Notes: generated from the letters alone by a model not told the origin. Numbered from the stretch's first letter, positions 52,465 to 61,587 are shown. The stretch is 64,000 nucleotides of DNA from Candidatus Leucobacter sulfamidivorax (GCA_016771945.1 QZLF01000001.1:62001-126000); one strand, 5' to 3'. Program-made: numbers and translations.

Positions 52465-52725
52465 TCAGCGTCCACTGCCGGCGTAGGGGAGGAGCGCCAT
52501 CTCGCGGGCGTTCTTCACGGCCTTCGCGATGAGCCGCTGCTCCTGGACGGACACGCCGGTGATGCGGCGCGCGCGGATCTTGCCGCGCTCGGACACGAAC
52601 TTGCGCAGCGTAGCGACATCCTTGTAGTCGATGACGCCGACGGTCTGCTTCTTCGCCGGGGCGAGCGCCTTCGCGTTCTTCCCGCGGCTCGGCTTGCGGC
52701 CTCCGCCGCTCTGCTTGCCTGCCAT
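52465..52725 (-). CDS. rpsR: 30S ribosomal protein S18
   Basis: The 86-residue small-subunit protein has the basic Gly-rich N-terminus and core [19 protein letters not shown], then [20 protein letters not shown]. No zinc-type Cys is present. It lies between ssb and rplI in the standard order; S6 and S18 bind as a pair on 16S rRNA. Confidence 0.98.
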   Translation of the reverse strand: MAGKQSGGGRKPSRGKNAKALAPAKKQTVGVIDYKDVATLRKFVSERGKIRARRITGVSVQEQRLIAKAVKNAREMALLPYAGSGR

Positions 52726-52767
52726 GTTGATCTCTTTCCTGAACTGCCCCCGCAGGGGCGAAGATGT

Positions 52768-53307
52768 TTAGAAGGGTTGCTCGTCGTCGAACCCGGAGCC
52801 GAAATCGCCGGACGGTGCGCCGCCGCTGCCCGAATCGGACCACGGATTGTCACCGCCGCGCGCGGGAGCGGGTGCGGCCGACTGGCCCCAACCCGGCTGA
52901 CCCGCGGGCTGACCGCCCCCGAAGCCGCCGCCCTGGCCGCGCGCCTGACTGCGCGTGACCTGCGCGGTGGCGAAGCGCAGCGACGGCCCGACCTCTTCGA
53001 CCTCGAGGTCGAGGGAGGTGCGCTGCTGGCCCTGGTTGTCGGTGTAGCTGCGCTGCGTGAGACGGCCCTGCACCATCACGCGCATGCCCTTGGTGAGGGA
53101 CGCGGCGATGTTGTCGGCGTACTCGCCGTAGGCGCGGCACCCCAGCCACAGCGGCTCGCCGTCCGACCAGTCGCCGCTCTGGCGATCGCGAACGCGCGGG
53201 GTCGAGGCGATGCGGAACGTCACCCACGACCGTCCGGCCTGGCTGACGCGAGGTTCGGGGTCGGCAACGAGGTTGCCGACAACGGTGATGAGCGGTTCGC
53301 CGGCCAT
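52768..53307 (-). CDS. ssb: Single-stranded DNA-binding protein
   Basis: The 179-residue protein has an N-terminal OB fold (about 1-115; [40 protein letters not shown]). A Gly/Gln/Pro-rich linker ends in the acidic tip DDEQPF that recruits repair and replication partners. It lies between rpsF (3-base gap) and rpsR, the usual bacterial order. Confidence 0.97.
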   Translation of the reverse strand: MAGEPLITVVGNLVADPEPRVSQAGRSWVTFRIASTPRVRDRQSGDWSDGEPLWLGCRAYGEYADNIAASLTKGMRVMVQGRLTQRSYTDNQGQQRTSLDLEVEEVGPSLRFATAQVTRSQARGQGGGFGGGQPAGQPGWGQSAAPAPARGGDNPWSDSGSGGAPSGDFGSGFDDEQPF

Positions 53308-53310
53308 GAG

Positions 53311-53670
53311 CTATGCGCCCAGCTTCGCAGCGCGGGCGGCCTTGGCCTGATCGCGCTTGGACTGAGCGGCGCGCTGAGCGATGAGCTCATCGGCACGGAG
53401 CACCTTGGTGCGCAGCACGGCCTCGCTGAGGCCCAGCTGACGGTCGAGCTCCGCGGTGGCCTCGGGAGTCGCGGTGAAGTTCACCACGACGTAGATGCCT
53501 TCGCTGCGCTTCTGGATCTCGTAGGCGAGACGGCGCTTGCCCCAGATGTCGACTTCCTGGATCTCGCCGCCCGCATTGCGGATGACGCCCAGGAACTTGT
53601 CGATGCTGGGAGCCACGGTGCGCTCGTCGATCCCGGGATCGAGGATCACCATGAGTTCATAAGGATGCAT
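53311..53670 (-). CDS. rpsF: 30S ribosomal protein S6
   Basis: The 119-residue protein starts [20 protein letters not shown] and continues with [21 protein letters not shown], the conserved S6 core. First gene of the operon, it has GGAGG upstream and a leader of about 105 bases from the promoter at 53782-53810. Confidence 0.98.
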   Translation of the reverse strand: MHPYELMVILDPGIDERTVAPSIDKFLGVIRNAGGEIQEVDIWGKRRLAYEIQKRSEGIYVVVNFTATPEATAELDRQLGLSEAVLRTKVLRADELIAQRAAQSKRDQAKAARAAKLGA

Positions 53671-53699
53671 TACTGACCCACCTCCTTCGGACTATACGG

Positions 53700-53716
53700 C
53701 CGCAGGATTTCTGCGG
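53700..53716 (-). promoter_or_regulatory. Leader hairpin, possible S6:S18 autoregulatory element
   Basis: The CCGCAG/CTGCGG stem with a 5-base loop in the rpsF leader is followed by CCG on the RNA strand. S6:S18-binding leaders upstream of rpsF are known in many bacteria and feature a stem with a CCG bulge. The match is partial and unproven. Confidence 0.4.
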
Positions 53717-53781
53717 CAGGAGGGTATTCATGCATGTGCCCGGCTCACGCGCAGAACGCACGGAAAACGGGCAACCTGTAC

Positions 53782-53810
53782 ATCCTAACCCAGTCGAGGG
53801 CAGGCCTCAA
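53782..53810 (-). promoter_or_regulatory. Sigma-70-type promoter of the rpsF operon
   Basis: A TTGAGG -35 (53805-53810) and TAGGAT -10 (53782-53787) are separated by exactly 17 bp, pointing left to rpsF. The -35 lies eight bases below the stop of the upstream membrane protein gene. Confidence 0.7.
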
Positions 53811-53817
53811 CACGCGT

Positions 53818-54756
53818 TCAGAACTCGGTGATCCGCAGCCGGTCGAAGATCTCGTCCGGGACCTGGGATCCGGCGAGGCAGTCGACCTCGGCGTAGAGCA
53901 CGATGTTCTCCGGCATGAAGGCCCGGATCAGCATCTGGCGTTCGCGCTCGCCTTCGGCGGAGGAGTACTGCGCGAACAGTCGCACCATCTCGACGGAGTC
54001 GTAGTAATCCGCCGACACCTCGAAGATCCCGTCCATCACCACATCGGGATCGCCGGTGGAATCCCAGGGCAGACCGATCTGCAGAGCGGCCGGGACGGTC
54101 GCCTCGCTCGCATCCCAATCGTTGCCGTCCGCGACATTCGGGTCGCCGTAGCCCTGATACGTCAGGAGCTGGCAGCCGACTCCGGCATTGGAGAAGTGAT
54201 TGATGCCCTCGACGTCGAAGGTGACGATGTCCCAGTCGTCGAAGAAGGGCACGCTCCAGTACGGACCCGCCAGGAAGTCCGCCGTGTCGTCCAGGGTGAG
54301 CACCCCGACGGAAGCGGGGGAGAGGGGCTCCTCCTCGACGAGTCCGTCCTCCGCCGGCTCGCTCGCCGTGGCCCGATCCCGGCCGAGCTCGGTGACGAGC
54401 CTGGTCGCGGGAATCACCACGAGCAGGATCACGAGCACCATCGCGCCGACCAGTACCAGCGCACCGGCGCCGATGCCGATCCACGCCCCGACCGGAAGCC
54501 CGCGTCTGACCGGCTGCTGGGGCTGGGGCTGGGCCCAGGGCTGCTGCGGCGCGCCCTGCTGGCCGGGCGCACCCGGCCCCTGATACCCGGGAGGCGCGGT
54601 GTAGGGCGGCTGCGGTGCCTGGTACTGCGGGATCTGCGGTGCCGGGGGAGCGGTGTACGGCGGCGGTTGCGGCGGTTGCGGCTGCCCGTTCGGAGCCGGC
54701 GGCTGCGGCGGATTCGATCCCGATCCCTCGTTCGTGCCCTGGTTCTCGTCGTTCAC
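53818..54756 (-). CDS. Pro/Gln-rich single-pass membrane protein
   Basis: The 312-residue protein has a GTG start at 54756 with GGAG six bases upstream. A cytoplasmic Pro/Gln/Tyr-rich stretch of about 80 residues (repeats such as PPYTAPPAP and PPYTAPPGY) is followed by one membrane helix (about 95-120). An extracellular domain of about 190 residues has two Cys (GVGCQLLTY and EVDCLAGSQ) that could pair. The layout is common in actinobacteria; function is unknown. It lies between the rpsF operon and mshB. Confidence 0.8.
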   Translation of the reverse strand: MNDENQGTNEGSGSNPPQPPAPNGQPQPPQPPPYTAPPAPQIPQYQAPQPPYTAPPGYQGPGAPGQQGAPQQPWAQPQPQQPVRRGLPVGAWIGIGAGALVLVGAMVLVILLVVIPATRLVTELGRDRATASEPAEDGLVEEEPLSPASVGVLTLDDTADFLAGPYWSVPFFDDWDIVTFDVEGINHFSNAGVGCQLLTYQGYGDPNVADGNDWDASEATVPAALQIGLPWDSTGDPDVVMDGIFEVSADYYDSVEMVRLFAQYSSAEGERERQMLIRAFMPENIVLYAEVDCLAGSQVPDEIFDRLRITEF

Positions 54757-54833
54757 GGCGCGCTCCGTTCCTGGTGATGGACTCTCTCCGGTCCCTGCCT
54801 CCACCCTACGCACTAGGGGATCGCGTCGCAGGA

Positions 54834-55655
54834 TCACGCGAGCCGCCGGAACGCCTCCACCCGGTCGATCGGCTGCCGCTGCCCGCCGACGTGCACGATC
54901 TCCTCGCCGCGCTCGGTCGACTCGACGACGAGCTGCGTCGCATGCGATCGCAGGGCGGCGAGCTTCTGCGCGTACCAGGCCCCGATGTCGTGGCGCTCCA
55001 CCGCATCCGCGTCGCGGCCGGCAGAGTCACTCGATTCGGGGTCACTCGATTCGGGATCGGCGTCCGGCTCGGCACCCGGCTCGGCCGCGATCTCCCAGAA
55101 CGGGAGCTCCAGACCGTGCGCCACCGACCTGGCCAGCCGATGCGCGAGCACATGGTCGGGGTGGCCGTAGCCGCCGATGCCGTTGTAGCTGACGATCGCC
55201 CCGCAGTCCCAGGCGTCGGCGAGGGCGAGCAGATCGCTGAGCGGATCGACCGCGGCCGCAGCGGTGAGCGCCTCGGCACCGGCGTCGGGAGCGGCCTGGG
55301 CGAGACCGTCGGCGCCCCACGTCATCCCGGAATCCCGGTAGACGCGCGGGGCGAGGCCCGCGGCCCGCGCCGGGGGAGCGCCGAGGAAGGCGTGCCGCTC
55401 CACTCCGAGCTCGGCGAGCGCCGCGCGCAGCTCGGTCTCGCGGTGCGGGGCGAGCCGCTCGGTGCCCTGCAGCTCCTGAAGGGGGCCGGGCACGACCTCG
55501 CCGCGCTCGCCCCGGGTCACGGTGACGAGCGCGGGATCGCGCCCCGCGGCGGCGAGCGCCGCGAGGGTGCCGCCCGTGGTGATGGTCTCATCGTCCGGAT
55601 GCGCGTGCACGAAGAGCACCCGCTCGGCCCCGCCGAACCACTGATCCGGGTTCAT
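54834..55655 (-). CDS. mshB: PIG-L-family deacetylase, mycothiol type
   Basis: The 273-residue zinc deacetylase has the metal motif VHAHPDDETITTGG (about 16-29) and the second metal His in GYGHPDHVLAHRLA. These match MshB, which deacetylates GlcNAc-Ins in mycothiol synthesis; the related Mca amidase is an alternative. A short acidic duplication (PESSDPESSD) sits near residue 205. It is 82 bases below the cca fragment. Confidence 0.8.
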   Translation of the reverse strand: MNPDQWFGGAERVLFVHAHPDDETITTGGTLAALAAAGRDPALVTVTRGERGEVVPGPLQELQGTERLAPHRETELRAALAELGVERHAFLGAPPARAAGLAPRVYRDSGMTWGADGLAQAAPDAGAEALTAAAAVDPLSDLLALADAWDCGAIVSYNGIGGYGHPDHVLAHRLARSVAHGLELPFWEIAAEPGAEPDADPESSDPESSDSAGRDADAVERHDIGAWYAQKLAALRSHATQLVVESTERGEEIVHVGGQRQPIDRVEAFRRLA

Positions 55656-55737
55656 GCCGATCCGCCCGCTTCGCCCTGGGCCGCGAACCGCTCGCTTCGC
55701 TCCGATCGGCCGCGGCTGTAGCCGCGCTGGCCCGGCA

Positions 55738-56217
55738 TCAGGAAGCTCTGCTTCCTGATTCGCCGGACCACCACTCGCGCAGCCGCGCCTCGGCGACCTC
55801 TTCGCCGATGGGCCCCTCGTCGAGCCGCAGCTCCAGCAGGAACCTGTAGGCGCGCCCCACGAGCGGCCCGGGCGGCACGCCCAGCACGGCCATGATCCGC
55901 TCGCCGTCGAGCTCGGGCCGCACTGCGGCGAGCTCCTCCTCCTCGGCGAGCTCGCCGATCCGCCGCTCGATGTCGTCGTAGGCGTGCTCCAGCCGCTCGG
56001 CCTTGCGCCGATTGCGGGTGGTCACATCGGCGCGGGTGAGGATATGCAGTCGCTCCAGCTCCTCGCCCGCGTCGCGCACATAGCGCCGGACCGCCGAATC
56101 GGTCCACTGCTGATCGCTGTAGCCGAAGAAGCGCAGGTGCAGCTCGACCAGGCGCGCCACCCGCTTCACGGTGTCGTTGTCGAAGCGCAGCTCCCGCAGG
56201 CGCTTCCGGACGAGCTT
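55738..56217 (-). pseudogene. cca: CCA tRNA nucleotidyltransferase, C-terminal fragment only
   Basis: The fragment keeps about 159 C-terminal residues of a protein normally around 470-490: KLVRKRLRELRFDNDTVKRV, ELHLRFFGYSDQQWTDSAVR, RYVRDAGEELERLHILTRAD and the basic TTRNRRKAERL. The catalytic N-terminal domain and the first part of the HD-like region are gone. At 56218 the sequence passes into the inverted-repeat arm, leaving a chimeric open frame to 56355. CCA addition is normally essential in this lineage, so an intact copy must exist elsewhere or the junction is an assembly artefact. Confidence 0.88.
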
Positions 56218-56442
56218 CGCGCCGAGTTCGAGGAGGCCTACCGGGCGGCGCTCGCCGCCTCGGGGCCGGTGCTCATCGACGCGCAGATCGTCTAGGCGGT
56301 CCTGGCTCGCGCAAGTTCCGCGAGTCCCGCAGGTCCCGCAGGCTCCGAACCTCATCGAGATCGGCCGAAGTGCTGCGAAATGTGCGAAAGCGCGACACCT
56401 TGGCGGAGCTCGGCGGGGATGCGGGGCCGCGCCGCCGCGCGC

Positions 56443-57828
56443 TCAGCCCTTCAGGTACTCGAGCAGCTCGGCGGCGGCACCGATGTACCCGGCCGGGGTC
56501 AGCGCGAGCAGGCGCGCTTTCGCCTCCTCGCCGATCTCGAGCCCCTGGACGAACTCCACGAGCTCGGCCTGGCCGATCCGCCGCCCGCGCGTGAGCTCCT
56601 TGAGCGCCGCGTAGGGATCCGCGATGGTGGATCGCCCGGCCGCCACCTCGGCGCGGATCACCGTCTGGATCGCCTCGCCGAGCACCTCCCAGTTGGCGTC
56701 GAGATCGGCCGCGAGCACCTCGGGCGCGGCATCGATCTGGCCGAGGCCGCGCGTGATGTTGTCGAGCGCCAGCACCGAGTGCCCCAGGCCGACGCCGATA
56801 TTGCGCTGCGCCGAGGAGTCGGTGAGGTCTCGCTGCCAGCGGCTGGTGACGAGGGTCGCGGCGAGCGAGTCGAGGATCGCGTTCGAGAGCTCGAGATTCG
56901 CCTCGGCGTTCTCGAAGCGGATCGGGTTGACCTTGTGCGGCATTGTCGAGGAGCCGGTGGCACCGGCGACGGGGATCTGCCGGAAGTAGCCGATGGAGAT
57001 GTAGCTCCAGACATCGGTGGCGAGATTGTGCAGAATCCGGTTGACATGCGCGATGCGCGTGTAGAGCTCGGCCTGCCAGTCGTGCGACTCGATCTGGGTG
57101 GTCAACGGGTTCCAGTCGAGGCCCAGGCCCTCCACGAACTCCCGCGAGATCGCGGCCCAGTCGGCGTCGGGGTCGGCGGCGAGATGCGCGGCGAAGGTGC
57201 CGGTGGCGCCGGAGAACTTGCCGAGGTACTCGATCTGCGAGATCTGCGCGATCTGGCGGCTCAGCCGGTACACGAAGACCGCCAGCTCCTTGCCGAGGGT
57301 GGTCGGCGTGGCCGGCTGCCCATGGGTGCGGCTCATCATCGGCAGCTCGCGGTACTGCTCGGCCTGGCGCGCGAGCTTCACGATCACGGCCTCGAGCTTC
57401 GGCAGCCACACCTCGTCGATCGCCTGCTTCACGGTGAGCGCGTAGGACAGGTTGTTGATGTCCTCGCTGGTGCAGCAGACATGGGTGAGCTCGGCGATGC
57501 GATCCAGGCCCTGGCGGCCCAGCTGCTCGCGCACGAGGTACTCGACGGCCTTCACATCGTGCTGGGTGGTCGCCTCGATCTCGGCGAGCCGGTCGATCTC
57601 GGGCTGGCCGAAGCCGGCGGCCCACTCGCGCAGGGCGCGCAGCTCGGCGTCCGCGAGCGGTGTCGCACCGAGCAGCGAGTGCGAGGTCAGGTAGCCGAGC
57701 CACTCCACCTCGACGTGCACGCGGGCCCGGTTGAGGCCGGCCTCGGAGAGGAAATCGCCAAGCCCCTCTACCGCCGCGCGATAGCGACCGTCGAGCGGGC
57801 TGATGGGTTGCGGGGGCAGCGAGGTCAT
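56443..57828 (-). CDS. purB: Adenylosuccinate lyase (right copy)
   Basis: A complete 461-residue copy, identical to 44340-45725, includes the SSTMPHKVNP signature loop. Two identical purB copies 12 kb apart in opposite orientation are unexpected in a core genome and show that the duplication is recent or kept identical by gene conversion. Confidence 0.96.
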   Translation of the reverse strand: MTSLPPQPISPLDGRYRAAVEGLGDFLSEAGLNRARVHVEVEWLGYLTSHSLLGATPLADAELRALREWAAGFGQPEIDRLAEIEATTQHDVKAVEYLVREQLGRQGLDRIAELTHVCCTSEDINNLSYALTVKQAIDEVWLPKLEAVIVKLARQAEQYRELPMMSRTHGQPATPTTLGKELAVFVYRLSRQIAQISQIEYLGKFSGATGTFAAHLAADPDADWAAISREFVEGLGLDWNPLTTQIESHDWQAELYTRIAHVNRILHNLATDVWSYISIGYFRQIPVAGATGSSTMPHKVNPIRFENAEANLELSNAILDSLAATLVTSRWQRDLTDSSAQRNIGVGLGHSVLALDNITRGLGQIDAAPEVLAADLDANWEVLGEAIQTVIRAEVAAGRSTIADPYAALKELTRGRRIGQAELVEFVQGLEIGEEAKARLLALTPAGYIGAAAELLEYLKG

Positions 57829-57938
57829 GGGGTCTCCGTGCATTCGGGGGCGGATCGCGGGCGCGCGAGGCGCACCCGCCCATTCTCCCACGCCTCTGCC
57901 CGCAAGAGATCGCGGGACCGAGGCCGTGCCGTGAGAAA

Positions 57939-57968
57939 TACCATGTTCAATGGTAGCATCTATACCAT
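57939..57968. promoter_or_regulatory. Antitoxin operator (right copy)
   Basis: Mirror image of 44200-44229, with three alternating ATGGTA/TACCAT half-sites over the antitoxin start. Confidence 0.75.
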
Positions 57969-58230
57969 GATCGCTACCATCGACAAGGCCGGGCGTCTGG
58001 TGATCCCGAAGCCGCTGCGGGATGCCATGGGCCTGAAGCCGGGCGTGCCGTTGGATCTCACCTTCGTCGACGGCAAAATTGAGATCGAGTACGCACCGGT
58101 CGAGGCGTGGGTGCGTATTGCCGAGGACGGTTTTCCCATCATCGAAACCGCCGATGACACCCCGATTGACTTCGATATTCGAGAGGAACGGGAGGGGATG
58201 TACCGTGAGCGGGAAGAACGTTGGCTGTGA
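57967..58230 (+). CDS. AbrB/MazE-type antitoxin (VapB-like), right copy
   Basis: An 87-residue copy identical to the antitoxin at 43938-44201, in mirrored orientation, overlapping the toxin start by 26 bases. With two identical pairs, loss of one would be masked by the other. Confidence 0.88.
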   Translation: MIATIDKAGRLVIPKPLRDAMGLKPGVPLDLTFVDGKIEIEYAPVEAWVRIAEDGFPIIETADDTPIDFDIREEREGMYREREERWL

Positions 58231-58615
58231 CTCGAGCGTGCTGATCCCTGCTCTTTCGAGAAAGCACGGTGAACACGCGCGTTGTCGCCCCCACCTCTCC
58301 CGGATCGGGGTGCTGCCGGCGCATGTACTGCTCGAGACGTTCTCCTGGTTGACAGGCATGTCGGGAGGCGGCCCGATCAACCCGCGCGAAGCGCACAGAA
58401 CGCTTCTGGGATTGAACATGGCAGTGGTGCAGTTGCCACCGGGGCAGTATCTGCGCTTGCTCGAGCAGCTCGGGGCGGCGGGCCGCTCAGGCGCGGCGGT
58501 CTACGACGCGCAGATCGCGGCGACGGCGAAGCACCACGGCCTTACGCTGCTCTCGCGGGATCGCCGCGCCGCTGCCGTGTACGATCTCCTCGGCGTCGAC
58601 TACGAGCTCGTCTGA
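58205..58615 (+). CDS. PIN-domain toxin (VapC-like), right copy
   Basis: A 136-residue copy identical to the toxin at 43553-43963, with the same GTG start inside the antitoxin gene and the same acidic PIN residues. Confidence 0.88.
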   Translation: MSGKNVGCDSSVLIPALSRKHGEHARCRPHLSRIGVLPAHVLLETFSWLTGMSGGGPINPREAHRTLLGLNMAVVQLPPGQYLRLLEQLGAAGRSGAAVYDAQIAATAKHHGLTLLSRDRRAAAVYDLLGVDYELV

Positions 58616-58624
58616 GTGCTCTAG

Positions 58625-60348
58625 GTGCGCGGGTCAGAATCGGGTGGCGTGGCGCGCGGCGTTGACTCTGGCATCGCGCGCTGACGGTCGCGAACGGGAA
58701 CGGGCGGGCCGTTGCGGTGTGAGAGCGTGCGGGATCGCACGGCGAGGGGCTCGTGGCGACTGTCGGTGCGTGCTGTGACGCCCAGGGACCCCTGGGGAGG
58801 CCTATGCGGGCGCCAGCCCGGCGGCTGTAGCGACGCGGAGCTTGCGGAGGTTGTGGCAGATCGTGTGGAGTAGCCATTCGCCTTGGGCGCCGGCGAGTCC
58901 GCGTAGCCGGAGCTGTCCGGCGTTTTGCCGGGTCTTCATCTGCCCGAACGCGGGTTCAACGATGGCTTTGCGGCGCGCGTAGTCGGTGCGGCCCTGCTCG
59001 GTGCGCAGCGCGTGCGCCATCCGCTCCCGCCGGCTCGCGTCCTCTGGGGCCGGGTCCGGGGCGCCGGCGGTAGGGAAGCTCTCGCCGTGACGTTGCCGTC
59101 CCGTCGCGATCAACACCTGTGCGTCCAGATCGTCGGCGGCTTCGAGGTTGGCTTCCGAGCAGTAGCCCGCGTCAGCGAGGACGACCTCTGGGGAACGCTC
59201 GATTCCTGCCGCGTCGAGGTTCCGTAGGGTCTGCTCGGCCATCGGGACGAACTGCTGGATATCGGTGGCCTGCTGGGTGACCTCGGCGCTCAACACGATC
59301 TGGTGGCCCTCATCGACAACGGCCTGCGCGTTGAACGCGTAATCGAAGCCGCGGACCGTCTTCATCATCCGCGCCTCAGGATCGGTGAAATTGCGTTGCG
59401 CTTTCGGCTTCGGCGCCGCCGTGTCCACCGCAGTCGCGACGGCCGCGTCGGCCTGCTCAGGGGGCTGACCGGCGGCGTCGGCCTTCTTCCGCGCCACGGC
59501 TGCCGCCTTCTCGGCGGCGTCGGCCTCGATCGCGTCCTTCGCGGCACGTAGTTTTGCCAGGCGCCCCTCACGGCGGGCCAGCTCCGGGGCGACCTCGTCC
59601 CCGCGCCGGTCCTGGCCGAACTGCTGATCCTCGGCCTCATCGACCGCCTCCGCCTCGGCGAGCAGCGCAGCGACCTCGGCTTGGAGCTGATCGATCTTCG
59701 GCACGATCCGGTCATAGCTCATCGCCTTATGCCGCGACGCGTTCGCAGCCAGCTTCGTGCCATCCAGCGCGACCCGCCCCAACCGCACCAGCCCCGCCTC
59801 CGCGCAGACCCGCAGCACCTGCAGGAACAACCCCGGCAGGGCATCCAGGTGACGCCGACGAAACCGGGCCAGCGACCGGTAGTCGGGCGCCTGGTTGCCC
59901 GACAGCCACCGGAAGGCGATATCGCGCTTGCAGCGCCGCTCCAACTCACGAGACGAGGTCACGCCCGTCGCGTACGCGAACAGCAGCAGCTTCAACATCA
60001 TCCGCGGGTCATACGGAGGCGCACCCGAGGCGGACGCGTACGACGCGTAGACCGGCGTCAGATCCAAGAGCTCTTCGACGACCTCGGAGATGAACCGGGC
60101 CTCATCATCCTCGTCCAGCCAGTCATCCAGACTCGGCGGGAGCAGGAAACACTGCCCCTGGTCATACCCACGGAACGTCTTGCCCGCACCCGCCGGTGCA
60201 GCCGATCCCGGCGCCCGCGCCTCACCCGGCTCGACCTCGAACAGACCCTCCAGGCTGGCAGTCACCGTCATGAATCGATTCTCCCAGCACCCCGCGCTAT
60301 CCACCGGATTCACCCCGGCGCGTTAACGGAAGGATCTGACCCACGCAC
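58625..60348 (-). mobile_element. IS1182-family insertion sequence (right copy)
   Basis: A complete 1,724-bp copy, reverse complement of 41820-43543, again bordered by CTAG on both sides (58621-58624 and 60349-60352). Here the outer CTAG abuts the AraC gene instead of the phosphatase locus. Confidence 0.88.
58802..60271 (-). CDS. IS1182-family transposase (right copy)
   Basis: A 489-residue transposase identical to 41897-43366, intact, with the same alternative GTG start (60313). Confidence 0.93.
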   Translation of the reverse strand: MTVTASLEGLFEVEPGEARAPGSAAPAGAGKTFRGYDQGQCFLLPPSLDDWLDEDDEARFISEVVEELLDLTPVYASYASASGAPPYDPRMMLKLLLFAYATGVTSSRELERRCKRDIAFRWLSGNQAPDYRSLARFRRRHLDALPGLFLQVLRVCAEAGLVRLGRVALDGTKLAANASRHKAMSYDRIVPKIDQLQAEVAALLAEAEAVDEAEDQQFGQDRRGDEVAPELARREGRLAKLRAAKDAIEADAAEKAAAVARKKADAAGQPPEQADAAVATAVDTAAPKPKAQRNFTDPEARMMKTVRGFDYAFNAQAVVDEGHQIVLSAEVTQQATDIQQFVPMAEQTLRNLDAAGIERSPEVVLADAGYCSEANLEAADDLDAQVLIATGRQRHGESFPTAGAPDPAPEDASRRERMAHALRTEQGRTDYARRKAIVEPAFGQMKTRQNAGQLRLRGLAGAQGEWLLHTICHNLRKLRVATAAGLAPA

Positions 60349-61401
60349 CTAGCGGCTCCGCCGCAGCACCTCAGCGGGGTTGAGCCCGTAGCGGTCGCGG
60401 TAGAGCGCGGCGAAGCGCGCGTGGTTCGTGAAGCCCCAGCGGTGCATGACCGAGGTCACGGTGTCGCTCTCGCCGGGGGCGCGGAGGTCGCGATCCGCCC
60501 CCGCGAGCCGCTCGTTCCGCAGATAGACCGCGGGCGACACTCCCAGATGCTGTTTGAAGGTCTGCTCGATACGGCGCACGCTCACCCCGGCCATTTCCGC
60601 CAGGTCGGCGGGCACGAGCACCTCGTCGGCCCTCGCGTCGACCGCGTCCAGCAGCGTGCGCAGCGTGCCGGGCAGCAGGGCACGCTCCGGCGAGGCCAGT
60701 TCCTCGCCGAGGGAGTTCTCGACGGAGTAGAGCAGGGAGCCGACGAGGGTGCGCTCCATCTGCTCGAGGATGCTCCGCGGCAGCCCGCCCGCGTCGATCG
60801 CATCGATCAGCGACGACAGCTGCCGCCCCCAGACCTGGCCCTGCCGAGAGGCCAGGGACATCGTCATCGCGAAGCGGGGCGCGACCGTCAGCGGCCGACC
60901 GAGCAGCCGATCCGCCTCCGTCTCGAGCAGCGAGCGCGGGATCTTGATGCACAGCTGCGCGGCGTCGCTGCTCCAGTGCGGCAGCGCGGTCCTGCCGTGG
61001 AACGAGAAGACGGCCGCCATGCCGGGGGTCGCGGTGACGGTGCGCTGGACGAAGCTCGAGACGACCCGGCCCGAGAGCGGCACGTTCACGTGGTAGCCGT
61101 CCACATAGCCCGGGTCGACCTGGGCCGAGCAGCCGAAGCGCACCATGCCGATGGTGAGCCGGGACGCGGTGCGCGTGCTGATCCGCCCGGTGCGCAGCGA
61201 CCTGGCCGAGTCCGTCTGCGCCACCTCGGCGGGGTAGTAGGCGCTGTTGAGCTGGTCGGCGAAGCGATCGAACTCGCCCGTGCCGACGGAGGGGAAGATG
61301 AGATCCTGCTCGGCCTCGCTGAGCCCCACGGTCGGGCCCGCGGAGAACAGGGAGTCCCAGCGGGGGCGCGCAGGCGCCGGCCCGATCGTCTCGATCTCCA
61401 T
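60349..61401 (-). CDS. AraC-family regulator
   Basis: The 350-residue regulator has an N-terminal AraC_binding-like (FeaR-type) sensor domain and a C-terminal double helix-turn-helix (LVPADLAEMAGVSVRRIEQTFKQHLGVSP; then VMHRWGFTNHARFAALYRDRYG). The ATG at 61401 has GGGAG five bases upstream. Its TAG stop is part of the CTAG that borders the IS copy, so the native C-terminus may have been slightly changed. It probably regulates the adjacent monooxygenase genes. Confidence 0.9.
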   Translation of the reverse strand: MEIETIGPAPARPRWDSLFSAGPTVGLSEAEQDLIFPSVGTGEFDRFADQLNSAYYPAEVAQTDSARSLRTGRISTRTASRLTIGMVRFGCSAQVDPGYVDGYHVNVPLSGRVVSSFVQRTVTATPGMAAVFSFHGRTALPHWSSDAAQLCIKIPRSLLETEADRLLGRPLTVAPRFAMTMSLASRQGQVWGRQLSSLIDAIDAGGLPRSILEQMERTLVGSLLYSVENSLGEELASPERALLPGTLRTLLDAVDARADEVLVPADLAEMAGVSVRRIEQTFKQHLGVSPAVYLRNERLAGADRDLRAPGESDTVTSVMHRWGFTNHARFAALYRDRYGLNPAEVLRRSR

Positions 61402-61587
61402 GCTCACTCCCTCGGAAGCAACCGTTCAGGCACACTGATCATGCTGTCACCGATTCTCCGCCGAAAGCGGCCGAAAGGGAAGACCCTGCGGGCGGGGCCG
61501 TCGCATCGAGGCCCCGCCCGCAGGATCGGCCGGTCCGGAAGACCCAGGGCCCCGGGGGATCCGAGGCCCCGAGCGTCCGGAGCGGGG

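Larger units (their letters stand above)
56218..60352. repeat. Right arm of the 4,135-bp inverted repeat
   Basis: This is the reverse complement of 41816-45950. Its inner edge lies within cca, next to the shared bases CTCGGCGCG. Its outer edge is exactly the outer CTAG of the IS element, which also supplies the stop codon of the AraC gene. Because cca is broken here while the left junction is intact, this arm is probably the derived copy. Confidence 0.95.
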
